Source of the DNA: Orobanche coerulescens
Lineage: Eukaryota > Streptophyta > Magnoliopsida > Lamiales > Orobanchaceae
DNA length: 64,000 nt
Reading direction: 5' to 3'
NCBI GenBank assembly: GCA_033398695.1
Contig: CM065811.1
Coordinates: 112,887,501-112,951,500, forward strand
Below the pieces are notes generated by a model. That model made no database searches. It saw only the letters and a program-made list of their open reading frames with translations, and had not been told where the DNA came from. The translations under genes and the position numbers were made by a program. Of the stretch, positions 22,131-32,271 are shown one piece after another; the first letter of the stretch is position 1; every line of letters begins with the position of its first letter.

Positions 22131-23616
22131 TCATATTCGGGCTTTTGTATTTCTTTTCCACTTCTAAGGGTAGTTATGGGTGAACCTGCGTTAGAAGAGT
22201 TTACTTCATATTGTCCTTTAGGATTAGGGATGGTGACTCGGAAATTTTCCCTTTTCTCTTTCGGCTAAAGTTGTTGCAAGTTGACCAATTTGTGTTTCAA
22301 GCTTAGAAATAGCACGTGAGTTTGGTATGCGACTTCTTTGAGTTGATTGGAACATTTGTTGAGTAGATTGCATGAATTGTTGCAACGTATCTTCCAAAGA
22401 TGGTTTCTTTGGCACTATAGAAGGATCTTGATAAGTATTTGGAGGATATTGATTAGGACGGACATTTTGTTGATTTGGCATATTCATTTGATGTCCTTGA
22501 TTCATTGGAGGCATATTTTGCTTCGGGAAAAATTTGGATGATTCCTCCAATTTGGATTATAAGTTGGAGCAAATGGGTATCAGAAGATTTTCCATATGAA
22601 TGTAACACATTGACTTCTTCATTAAAAATTTCTTGATTTTGTGGACCAGAGGGACAAGATTGAGATGAATGAAATGATTCCGCACATGAAATGCAAAATT
22701 CATTTTTTGAGTTTGACGAGGGGATGGATTGCTTCAAGACTAACGCATCCACTTTTCGTACTAAATCATCTATAGTAGATTTTATTTCAACATCTTGTTT
22801 AACCTCGTAAATTCCACCTTTTTTTGGGGTCGTATGCATCGATTTGGATCTAGAGTCGAGTGAATTCCATTGTTGTGAATTAATTGACATATTCTCAAGT
22901 GCATTCCAAGCTTCGTCTCCAATAAGGTGAAGAAATTTTCCACCATGCATTGATTGGATTAATTGGCGATTGTTTGGAGTTAAACCGTCATAAAAATATT
23001 TTACCAAACGCCATATTTCAAAACCATGATGGGGACACTTAAGGATTAAATCATTAAATCTTTCCCAACACTCGTAAAATTCTTCATTTTCTTTTTGGAA
23101 AAATTCGGATATTTCTCTTCTAAGACTATCAGTTTTGGACATTGGAAAAAATTTTGCGAGAAATTTATTCACTAGTTGGTCCCAACTAGTAATTGTTCTT
23201 GCTTGAAGAGAATTTAGCTTAATTTTGCTTTATCTTTGAGAGAAAATGGAAATAATCTAAGTTTGTGATTCATCGAGAAATTTTGGAATCGGAAAGTAGA
23301 ACAAATATCGAAATTCCTTAACATGCATATACGGATCTTCTCTTTCCAAACCGTGAAAAGATGGAAGAAGTTGAATTATTGATGGTTTAAGTTCGAAATG
23401 AGTTGCATTAGTCGTAGGCAACACTATGCAAGAGGGAGAATTAGCACTCACTGGAGAAAAATATTCTATTAAAGTTTTTTCTTTTGCAACTTGATTATTC
23501 CGATTTTCGATTTCGTCCATTTTTGGTATCGGTTTTATTTGTTGAACTTCAATTTTAGTTAAGGACAATCTTCTTCTCGTTAATCGACCTTTATTATTTC
23601 GTTGCCAAACTTGCAT
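22131..23616 (-). pseudogene. Athila gag
   Basis: Three open pieces on the minus strand. 23616-23257 holds FELKPSIIQLLPSFHGLERE, a hallmark of Athila gag. 23172-22453 continues FLAKFFPMSKTDSLRREI, then FYECWERFNDLILKCPHHG and the weak zinc knuckle CISCAESFHSSQSC. 22550-22224 is Gln/Asn/Pro-rich with SKLETQIGQLATTLAEREKG. Frameshifts separate the pieces near 23215 and 22560. Gag packages the RNA. Confidence 0.85.
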
Positions 23617-25257
23617 TCACCGATATTACAATTTTTTTAACTTTGCATACAAACCAAATTATGATAGTCGATCGAACTTCCAGATCGTTGGAGGCGTCAC
23701 AACGGTCGCACTTAAAATCCAACTTTCTTCGGCATGTACAACAGAGGCCTTTTTGCCAACAATCGATTTTCAAAATCAGTTTGTACAAGATTGATATTTA
23801 GCTTTTCTCTATTCAAATCGAATAAAGTAGTGAGTGAAAAATATCAATCCCTTGTTGAATCTTTTAAAGGATTTTATTGTTTAATTAATTTTTTTTTTAA
23901 TATTTTTATTATTATTAATAATAATGATAATTATTATAATTATTACTAAAATTATAGGATGTAATAGATTGCAAAGGAATAAATTTACTAATTGATCTAC
24001 GGAAGCAATATCTATTGATAAACTAAATTATACGACGAGAAATATTACAACTAAACTAAATGTCTAAGAATAATGTAAGTAGAAAATAACAACTAAAAAC
24101 ACAATCTAAATTTACCACTAGAAGATTCTATTAGAACTAAAGACAAGATATAAAAATTAAAAAAAAAAAAATTCTGATTTTTTTTTGTATTATTTTATAT
24201 TTATTTTATATTTTTATATTTATTATAATTTTATTATATTTTTAGACTAATAATATTGAGCTAATATATATATATATCAAGATATATTATTTATTTTTTA
24301 TAAAAAAAAATCAGATTTTTTAAAACAGTTTTTATGCAAACATTTTTTAAAACTATTTTTATATAAGTTTTTATAAAAGGTAAAGCAGTTTTACCTTTTA
24401 AAAAAGGTAATTAAAAAAATTAATATTACAAACATTTATTTTATTCAAACAATACAAAGAGATTTTTTTTTTTACAAATTATCGTTTCTGTTTTTTTTTT
24501 TTTTAAATTTTCAGGCTTTTAATTTTTTTTAGTATTTTCCCTTTTTATTAAAATATTGTAATTTATTTTAAAAAAAATAAATTCTGTTTTTATTAAAAAA
24601 AATTCAATGTTCAGAAAGTTTATTTTATTATTTATATTGCAGTTTGTTTAAATTATTAATTCTTAATTGATTTTTTTAGATTTTTATGAAAATTAAATTT
24701 TTAATAAAACTAGCGAGTTTTACTTTTAAAAATAAAATAAAATAATTCAGATTTTTATTTATTACGGAAAATAATATTCCAGATTATTTTTAATTTTTTT
24801 TTATTATTTTTATTTTTATTTATTTTTGAATTAAAAATTTTGATTTTTATAATATTAATATACCAAAATTACAAAAATATTACCTAAAAATCTGAAACTG
24901 TTTTTTATTTTCCAGATCTCTTTTTAATATTAAAATAAAAATAAATAAGTTATGAATTTATAAAAGATTTTCAGATTTTTTTTTATATTTTTATATATTT
25001 TTGGACTTTTTTAATTTTTTTTATTATTATTTTATTATTATTTTTACGAAAATGAACAGTAGATTTTATTATTATTACTTATATTTATTATTAAAAGTTT
25101 TTAAAGTTTTTCAGATTTTTCTTTATGAATAAAATAAATTCTACAACTAACAGATATTAAAAAGACAGATAATAATAAAGAAAAGCAGTAAAATAAATAA
25201 CTAGTAGAAGAATTCAACTAACTTGGTGACGACGGTCTTCTTGTACTTCGTTTGCGC
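23617..25257 (-). other. Athila 5' leader, extremely AT-rich
   Basis: Between primer-binding site and gag. From about 23880 to 25200 it is nearly all A and T in long runs. No gene is supported here. Confidence 0.75.
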
Positions 25258-25275
25258 CTCCCGGCAACGGCGCCA
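25258..25275 (-). other. Athila primer-binding site (Asp tRNA)
   Basis: On the minus strand it reads TGGCGCCGTTGCCGGGAG, the Asp-tRNA complement used by Athila elements, six bases from the 5' LTR. Confidence 0.9.
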
Positions 25276-25281
25276 AAAACT

Positions 25282-26597
25282 TGTTGTTGGTTTGATTCTT
25301 TAGTCTTATACTCGCAAGCGCACGATTTGTTCGATGTAGATATGCGGTGCAAGGTCGATTCCACAGGGAGGACTATACTAGTGAAGTCAAATGATTCCTA
25401 TCGTTTTGAACCAAATTATATTAAATTCTAACCTAGTCCCAAATAATTTATTTTTGAATGGTTATAATAATTGCATTAAATAACAGTAATTTTTAAGTAG
25501 ATTTTAGATAAATTGATTTTAAATAATTTACTAGGGTTTAGAGTCCACCATGTCTATTTATTATTTATTTTATATTTTAATTCCAAGAAATTCGAATAGA
25601 TTAAATCAATCTCACTATTTCCTATAGATTTGACAATAAGTACAAAATTATAATTCAAATATAGATTTTCCTTCGCTTAAAAATGTAATTTCTAAGCATT
25701 ATATGTATCCAATTTAATGGAAAACAAATAATCAAAGAAATTAACTAATATCAATAATCACAAAGCAAGGGGAATTTATAACTATCAAAAATACGTGATA
25801 TAATTGATGAAATAATATTCCCTATTGAAGCGAAAATCATAATCGTTAAAAATATTTATTTGGAATTATTATATAAATATTAATAATAATATAGACATGG
25901 TTTCATCATAACCCCAGTAAAAGAAAATTACTCACTCATAATAACAACACAAATAAATAAATATTCCATAATATTATTACACAAATATAATTTTATTACA
26001 CAATATTTTTTTCTCTCCTTACAATAATATCTCTCTATTTTTTTTTTCCTTTTTTCTCCTCTTTTCTCCTCCACAATCATCCCCTATTTATACTACTTCA
26101 AAATCAATAAAATAATCATTTTTACAATTAAAAATTCCACCCCCAACAATAATACACGGCTGCCATGAGTGCTGATGTCATGGATGACATCAGCACAGAG
26201 TTGAAATTCGGTCCAATCGGTGTTGGCGTGGCGCGATATGGTCGTCTATTTAATTGTCCTTGAACGGTCATAACTTCTTCATACGAACTAGGATTTGGAT
26301 GAATTTTTTTTTAAAACGATCGTCTCGACGAGACGAATAAAGTGAGACCAGTCGTGACTATATTTGAGTTTTGTAAAAATATAGCCCTTGAACCAATTGA
26401 TACATCTTGTCTTAGGTTGGTTAACCTGCAGATATAATTTAATTCCAATTAATTATCCAAAAATGACATAAAATTATAGAAAATTCTAATAAAATGAAAT
26501 AATATAAATATATGGTAAAACGAATAAATTATCACACAAAACACACAATTATATACATAAAATACTAATAAAAATATTACTCAAAATATACTAAACA
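25282..26597 (-). repeat. Athila 5' LTR
   Basis: 1316 bases, TG...CA ends, matching 13273-14601 over its whole length with mostly 1-base gaps in short homopolymers. The target-site duplication AGACA follows at 26598-26602. Confidence 0.92.
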
Positions 26598-26602
26598 AGA
26601 CA

Positions 26603-26883
26603 TATCCTAAAAGGTCTTGAGCTATCGTACATCAAGATCCACATATGAATATATGATTGTGCTTTATTTTGGTGAAATCCTAATGAAGACCTAAAGGATA
26701 GATTGGAGAGGTATAAGTTCACTCATTCTGGTAAAGAGAAAGCTATGAAGGTTTTTTGGTATTTCCCTCTGAAGGATAGATTGGAGAGGCTTTTCATGTC
26801 TCCTCACACAGCCAAGCGATGAGATGGCACGCCGATCCTACTATGATACACCCTTCCGATGGAGAGACTTGGAAGCATATGTA
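26603..26883 (+). pseudogene. TNP2 transposase fragment, first copy of the tandem duplication
   Basis: Continues the TNP2 pseudogene after Athila. It is nearly the same as 27304-27605 but with small deletions. Readable pieces include ERYKFTHSGKEKAMKVFW and LERLFMSPHTA. It ends where the LTR copy starts (TGTAATATCC at 26884). Confidence 0.85.
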
Positions 26884-27214
26884 ATATCCGCATTTTATTC
26901 TTCTTTTCTGGTATTTTCTTTTCGTGTATTTTTCGTTTTCAGTGACTCACTTGTAACCATATTGGTATTTTGAGAATATTTAATACTGGACTTCTCGTCA
27001 TCTAAGTTTGTTTCGGGCTTGTTCTACTCAATTCCGTGTTTAATGTCATTACATCGCTATTTCGTTCGATTCGCGTAATCATTGTTCAAAACCGCCATTT
27101 TGGGGTTGCCGCATATCCATCTCATATTTTTATGCATGTTCTGTGCTTTCATTTGTTGTTTCGATCATGTATCGTATAGTTCCGACGTTTTAGGCCGTTT
27201 TGTAATTTCCCAAA
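26884..27214 (+). repeat. Truncated gypsy LTR start, part of the tandem duplication
   Basis: Matches the first 330 or so bases of the solo LTR (27606 onward) and then stops within CCCAAA, where TNP2 sequence restarts. It is a duplicated junction, not an independent insertion. Confidence 0.85.
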
Positions 27215-27605
27215 ACCTCGATTAAAGCTGTGGATGATTATTGGAACTTACAAAGAAAATGCCCCCAGAAGGTCATCATCGTCCTAGTAATCACAGTAAA
27301 ATGAGACGTATCCTAAAAGGTCTTGAGCTATCGTATATCAAGATCCACGTATGAATATATGATTGTGCTTTATTTTGGGGAAAACCTAATGAAGACCTAA
27401 ATGATAGATTGGAGAGGTATAAGTTCACTCCTTATGGTAAAGAGAAAGCTATGAAGGTTTTTTGGTATTTCACTCTGAAGGATAGATTGGAAAGGCTTTT
27501 CATGTCTCCTCACACAGCCAAGGCGATGAGATGGCACGCCGATCCTCGCGTCACTGACGACGATACTAATGATACACCCTTCCGATGGAGAGACTTGGAA
27601 GCATA
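27215..27605 (+). pseudogene. TNP2 transposase fragment, second copy of the tandem duplication
   Basis: In order: WNLQRKCP, LKGLELSYIKIHV, DCALFWGKPNEDLN, ERYKFTPYGKEKAMKVFWYF, then LERLFMSPHTAKAMRWHADP. These match the plant CACTA TNP2 layout ('KIHACPNDCxLFW', 'YFPLxPRLxRLFMS', 'TAxxMRWH'), with the cysteine-rich linker between the first two blocks deleted. The TNP2 sequence is cut at 27605 by the solo LTR. Confidence 0.85.
27601..27605. repeat. Solo LTR target-site duplication, left copy
   Basis: GCATA here and at 29812-29816, immediately outside the TG...CA ends of the LTR. Confidence 0.9.
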
Positions 27606-28111
27606 TGTAATTTCCACATTTTATTCTTCTTTTCTGGTATTTTCTTTTCGTGTATTTTTCGTTTTCAGTGAATCACTTGTAACCGTATTGGTATTTTGAG
27701 AATATTTAATACTGGACTTCTCGTCATCCAAGTTTGTTTCGGGCTTGTTCTACTTAATTCCGTGTTTAATGTCATTACATCGCTATTTCGTTCGATTCGC
27801 GTAATCATTGTTCAAAACCGCCATTTTGGGGTTGCCGCAGATCCATCTCATATTTTTATGCATGTTCTGAGCTTTCGTTTGTTGTTTCGATCATGTATCG
27901 TACAGTTCCGATGTTTTAGGCCGTTTTGTAATTTCCCAAAGTATGGAGTAATTACGTCTGTTGTTGTCTTCCGGACCTTCGGGTAGTCGGAAATGTATTT
28001 TCTTATGGCACTTAGGTTCGTCGTCTCGAACTCCAAGTATTCGTATCTTCATGTTTTGGTTAATCGTCGCGTTTGGATTACCGGTTCATTTATTCATATT
28101 CTGGGAGGACA

Positions 28112-28421
28112 TAACGTACATTACGAGCGATGTTAACGTACGTTATGCTCTTAGCGTGCGTAACCTCATTGTTGTTACGTACGTAACGGTGTTTAGGAAA
28201 TCGGGCAGTGGGCTCTGCCAGCCCCTTGTGTACGCTACGAGTTTGATGCTGCGTGCATTAGCATTGATCATTATGTACGTAAGAGATTTCTCATAACGTA
28301 CGTAATGGCCTTTGTATTCTTGGACAATAGGTTCTGCCGATGCATTACGTACATAAGTCCTTAAGTCTTACGTACGTTAAGCAGCTAACGTACGTTAGCT
28401 ACCTATGGCTAACGTACGTAA
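28112..28421. promoter_or_regulatory. ACGTACGT palindrome array upstream of the LTR TATA box
   Basis: About ten copies of TAACGTACGTTA or close variants (28112, 28134, 28175, 28271, 28293, 28344, 28368, 28386, 28410), spaced irregularly and ending 12 bases before the TATA box at 28433. Confidence 0.75.
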
Positions 28422-29029
28422 CGTGGCCTGGGTTTATATACCCAGGAGTTGACCAATTTCGACCATTTTCTTTCCTCCTTTCTTCTCTCCAACTCTTGGG
28501 CGATTTTGGGCGAATTCCGGGAGATTTGAGGCCTTGCAACTCCTAGCCATCATCTTTCTTGAGTTCTTGGTGTAGATTAATAACGTCAACGATTGTTTCT
28601 CGTCTTCGATCAGAGGTAATCTCCTAGAACCCTGTTTTTGGGAAATTTGGGAGGTTTTGAGTTTTTGTCCGATTTGTTCCGTATTGTTGATCAATCCATG
28701 ATGTATATGATTAATCTTGTTGGTAATCTTGTGTATTTCATGGTATTTGTGTAATCGAGAGGGTTTGGTTGTGATCCGCCCTCGAAGTTGTCTTGTATGA
28801 ATATACATGAATCATATGTGGGTTTTCAGGTGTATTCCATTTCCATATTCGTTTAGAGATGGTTGTGATTGTATTCTTCGAATCGTTAGGTTCGGTTTCG
28901 TGGGTTCCTAGCGGTCGTGCTTGATTTCCTTCCATTCGTGTCGTCGTCAATTATTCAAGGCAAGTATTTTTCTAAACCTTTATGCTTAACATGAAATGGT
29001 GATGTATTTGTGTGTGCTTTACTCACCTC

Positions 29030-29255
29030 GGGAGGTTCCGACGGGGCCTCGAGGTGATCTAATGATTTAGCCCTGGATTCACGAGTTTGATTCGCTAGCC
29101 AGCTCGGGAGGGTCCTTAGAGGCCTCTAGTTGGATCAATGGTATAGCCCCGGTCCTAGGCGATGCCTGTGATTTGTTTTATGATATGGCCAGCTCGGGAG
29201 GGTCCTTAGAGGCCTCGAGTGGGACCAGTGGTATAGCCCCGGTCCTAGGTAAATG
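29030..29255. repeat. LTR minisatellite
   Basis: Three units of about 85 bases containing CTCGGGAGG(G/T)TCC, GAGGCCTC and GGTATAGCCCCGG. A diverged two-unit counterpart is at 40595-40735. Confidence 0.8.
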
Positions 29256-29811
29256 GATTATTTGACTGTTTATTTTCCGGAAAAGATATATCTGATTTTG
29301 GTTTAATGAATTGATGCATGTACTATGAAATGTGTAAGCGAATGGTTTGCCTTGATTACTTGTACTAGCATAATTGCTAACCCCTTTGGGGACCCATTTT
29401 GGGGAAATTCTTGTCATGGATTTCAGGTTATGTTCAGCCGGACGAGCGGGTGCTGGGATAGTACGAGGATGCTGGTCATGGTCATTGACATGTGCATTTG
29501 AGTCCCTTCATTCCTATTTTCTTTTTCGATTTGGTTGTTGTTTATTTTATAAACTTATAGATTGTACTCACGATTACTTAGGTATTTTCACTCGGATTGT
29601 GGTTTGTATCATTGGAAGTTATTTATGTTTTGTCGGTGATGCTTATTTTCTCCGGTAGTGCCGAGCGTATTATTTAACGTTCGTACTGGTAATATATGTT
29701 TCTTCGCTAACCGAGGCGGTTAGTCGAGTGGTAATTCTCGTTTAGCCTGGTGGGTCCCATGTAGGGTTCCACGGCACTGTAATACACCTCGAATGTCTCG
29801 GGGATGTTACA

Positions 29812-30084
29812 GCATATAGATAGGGAGTTTCCAGAGTTTGCATCAGATGTCCGAAATGTAAGACTCGGACTTGCATCTGATGGATTCAACCTTTTTGGCA
29901 ACATGAGTCTTTCGCATGGTATATGACCGGTGGTAATGGTTCCTTACAACCTTCCTCCATGGATGTGCATGAAGAAGGAGTATAATATGTTGACTCTCTT
30001 AGTACCTGGTCCTGGGTATCCAGAAAAGTGTACGAATGATAAACATGCCTCAGTGGCAAAATGCCATATAATATATACAAATGG
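29812..30084 (+). pseudogene. TNP2 transposase fragment, central part
   Basis: After the solo LTR the TNP2 translation resumes: FPEFASDVRNVRLGLASDGF, NLFGNMSLSHG, then VVMVPYNLPPWMCMKKEYNM and LLVPGPGYPEK. These are classic TNP2 blocks ('RNVRLGLxxDGFNPFGNMS', 'VPYNLPPxMCMKxEY', 'PGP'). A stop falls within the SHGI-PVV junction. It ends at the CACTA-2 border; the C-terminal half of TNP2 is missing. Confidence 0.88.
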
Positions 30085-30099
30085 CACTAGTAGAATAAA

Positions 30100-30300
30100 C
30101 ATCAAAGACTTCGGTACGTCTCACTTCGGTAATGTATATTACCGAAGTAAAAACAAACAACAACTTCGCTTTTCAATTTACTGAAGTAAACAACCCACAT
30201 AGACTTCAGTAAATGGTACCAAACAAAAAAGCAGGAGCTAGTTAGAAATTTTAAGTTACAAAGACTTCACTAATTTGATAATTACTGAAGTAAAAAGTGT
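30100..30300. repeat. CACTA-2 left subterminal repeats
   Basis: Several inverted and direct GACTTCGGTAA / TTACCGAAGT motifs, matched by the same motifs near the right end at 33640-34060. Confidence 0.8.
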
Positions 30301-30649
30301 GAAATTTTATTTTTTACTAAAACTTTTTACAATAGCGAATTGTATGTTTTGAAACTGAGAATTAATATTTTTTGCAATTTTTTATGTTAAAGTCAGAAAT
30401 AAAGATATATTTAATTAATACCAGTATAATTCTTCTACCCTTAGACGTTGTATTTCTTTATCCCTTTTCTTTATAGTATTCCGCCGTCTAAATCAATCCG
30501 AGTCTTCGACTTTCTTTTTTGTATCTTTTTTGACTTCTCATTCATTAAATAGTTAATGATCAGAGTGTTGATTATCTTTTTTATTTCATTCTTTTTTTCT
30601 CATTCTGGTTTTGGAACAAAATAGGAATTCCCATTTTTTTCCCCTACAA

Positions 30650-31560
30650 AAACCCTTTCATCGCTGCGACTCTCCACGTGCGATTCTCACACACTGAACG
30701 TGCGATTCTTCCATGGCCGGCGGCTTTTGCTCTTCTTGTCTTTCTATATTCACGTTTGATGTTTCGAATTTCAACTTAATTCCTCCCGGTTCAGGTTTTG
30801 GGGATCTCATCCTCGCGAGTTCCAGTCTCGTTTCGCATCCCCTGTCGTCAAGGGGATCTCTTCCTTTGCATTCTGGTGGTCTTCTCGACGATCCGCTTTG
30901 TAGGACATCGGTCCGGCAACGTCCTTCCGAGTTGCAACATCGCCTTGGTGGTGCCCTTGATTGACCACTTCGGCTGCCTTCTATGGCGGGTATAATAGGT
31001 ATCACGGCGGACAAGAGGACCATTCTCGGAGGTGCTACTTCTTCCGCCTATCGTAATATTTTCAATCGGGTCTTTCCAATGAAGGTATCTGAGTCCGTCC
31101 TTCTCTTTCTTTATATGGCACAAATCGGGCGTGTGCCCTTGGGGCGGTTGAAAATCAGAATGGGGCTGAAGGTGGGCCTTCTTTTTGCAGAGAGGGTGAC
31201 CCTTTACCCCCCGTTTGGTTGAGTGCTACAATACCCGATGCTGCATACTTGCTCTTCGGTTACACGATTAGTGTCTGAGGGAAGTCCTCAAAATCCTTCA
31301 TCACGTCGAAAAGGCCAGGCCGCTGCCTGCTTGCAATTCCTTAGTCACCCGATTGTAAATGACCCAAGCCAAGAACCTGCTGCTCTTTCCAATTGGATTT
31401 CGATGTGCAGATGCCAACATGTTGAACTTGGATCATGTTTGTTGCCGGACGGATTTGCTGGCAGCAGGTATGGCAAAGCAACTGCTGTTATTCGTCTATT
31501 TCTCTCTGATATTCTGAGCGTGAATGTCTGCCGCGTTCGGGATTAATCGGTTTTTCTTGT
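30650..31560 (+). other. Gene-like cargo of CACTA-2, unidentified
   Basis: GC-richer than its surroundings, with short open frames on both strands (for example an ATG at 30713 opening MAGGFCSSCLSIFTF, and ATG at 30983). I recognise none of the peptides. It may be promoter, 5' UTR and first exon of the captured gene or of another host gene; its position upstream of the AAE14-like exons on the same strand allows either. Confidence 0.3.
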
Positions 31561-32271
31561 ACACGTAGGAATAACAGCTGGGTTTCCTTGTTTTGAATTA
31601 ACCAGCAATACCATGGATTATTGCCTTCTGATGCTTAGTCTTGGTATTGGTTGGTTTCCCATGGGTTTGAATCGATTATTGGATATGATTTTATCATTCT
31701 GCTCCAGCAGCTTAGCTGCTGTTTTTCTGTGTACTTTTGTTGTATTGTTAATTTTAGATTGGTAAATTGATTCGGCACAGCTGCTGCCAATTTTCATCCT
31801 TCGAGGTTTTGGATGAAATCGAGGAGCATTTGTCAGTTCATTTTGTATTCGTATTGTTCATAATATGTACTTATAAGATTCCGCTGAGATTATGCAGGTA
31901 TATGCCATCTTATTTAACCTTCTAGCTTTCATTGTTAGAGTAAGTATAGAGTTTTCATGCCCGAGAGGTTTTGAATCGTCTAATTTCATAAAAATCTTCG
32001 CCTTCTTTTTTTGTGTGTCAACAACGGGTTTTAGAGTAACTGGTTTCATCTGGATCCTGGGGTGTGTATGTGTGTGTGTAAGATGTAAATTTTTTGTTGC
32101 GTTCCAATCAGGGGCGGAACCAGGGGAAGAGTGTGTGTGTGTGTGTATCAGGTTTGAAACCTTACCAGGTTTGCATATTGCTCCATTCTATGTGTATGTT
32201 GAGTTATTGTACACAAGACTCTATTCTATGTGTATGTTGAGTTGTTGGTTTTAAATTTTTTGTTTATTCAG

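Larger units (their letters stand above)
13273..26597 (-). mobile_element. Athila-type Ty3/gypsy retrotransposon, full length with captured sequence
   Basis: A complete 13,325-base element on the minus strand: 5' LTR on the right (25282-26597), Asp-tRNA primer-binding site, long AT-rich leader, gag, protease, reverse transcriptase, RNase H, integrase, extra sequence with an unknown ORF and a LOG-like pseudogene, polypurine tract and 3' LTR (13273-14601). The site duplication AGACA and Athila-type primer site support the classification. It inserted in a CACTA transposase gene. All pol domains carry frameshifts. The LTRs differ by many small gaps, discussed in the findings. Confidence 0.92.
27606..29811 (+). 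repeat. Solo LTR of a chromodomain-gypsy relative
   Basis: 2206 bases, TGTAATTTCC...GATGTTACA, flanked by GCATA. Related to the LTRs at 34073-35115 and 40010-41978 over much of its length but clearly a different subfamily. It holds a palindrome array (28112-28421), a TATA box (TTTATATA at 28433) and minisatellite units at 29030-29255. No internal region is present, so the two LTRs of an older element probably recombined. Confidence 0.9.

Noticed and set aside
26884..27214. Independent truncated gypsy LTR insertion
   Set aside because: It continues directly from TNP2 exactly as at 27606 and ends where TNP2 restarts, so it is part of a tandem duplication.
28112..28421. Array of regularly spaced repeats as a CRISPR-like locus
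   Set aside because: Units are short palindromes with irregular spacing within a plant LTR promoter; there are no spacers of constant length and no cas genes.
28434..28950. Minus-strand ORFs of 124 and 70 codons inside the solo LTR
   Set aside because: They lie in the transcribed part of an LTR, show no motif and are not preserved in the related LTRs.
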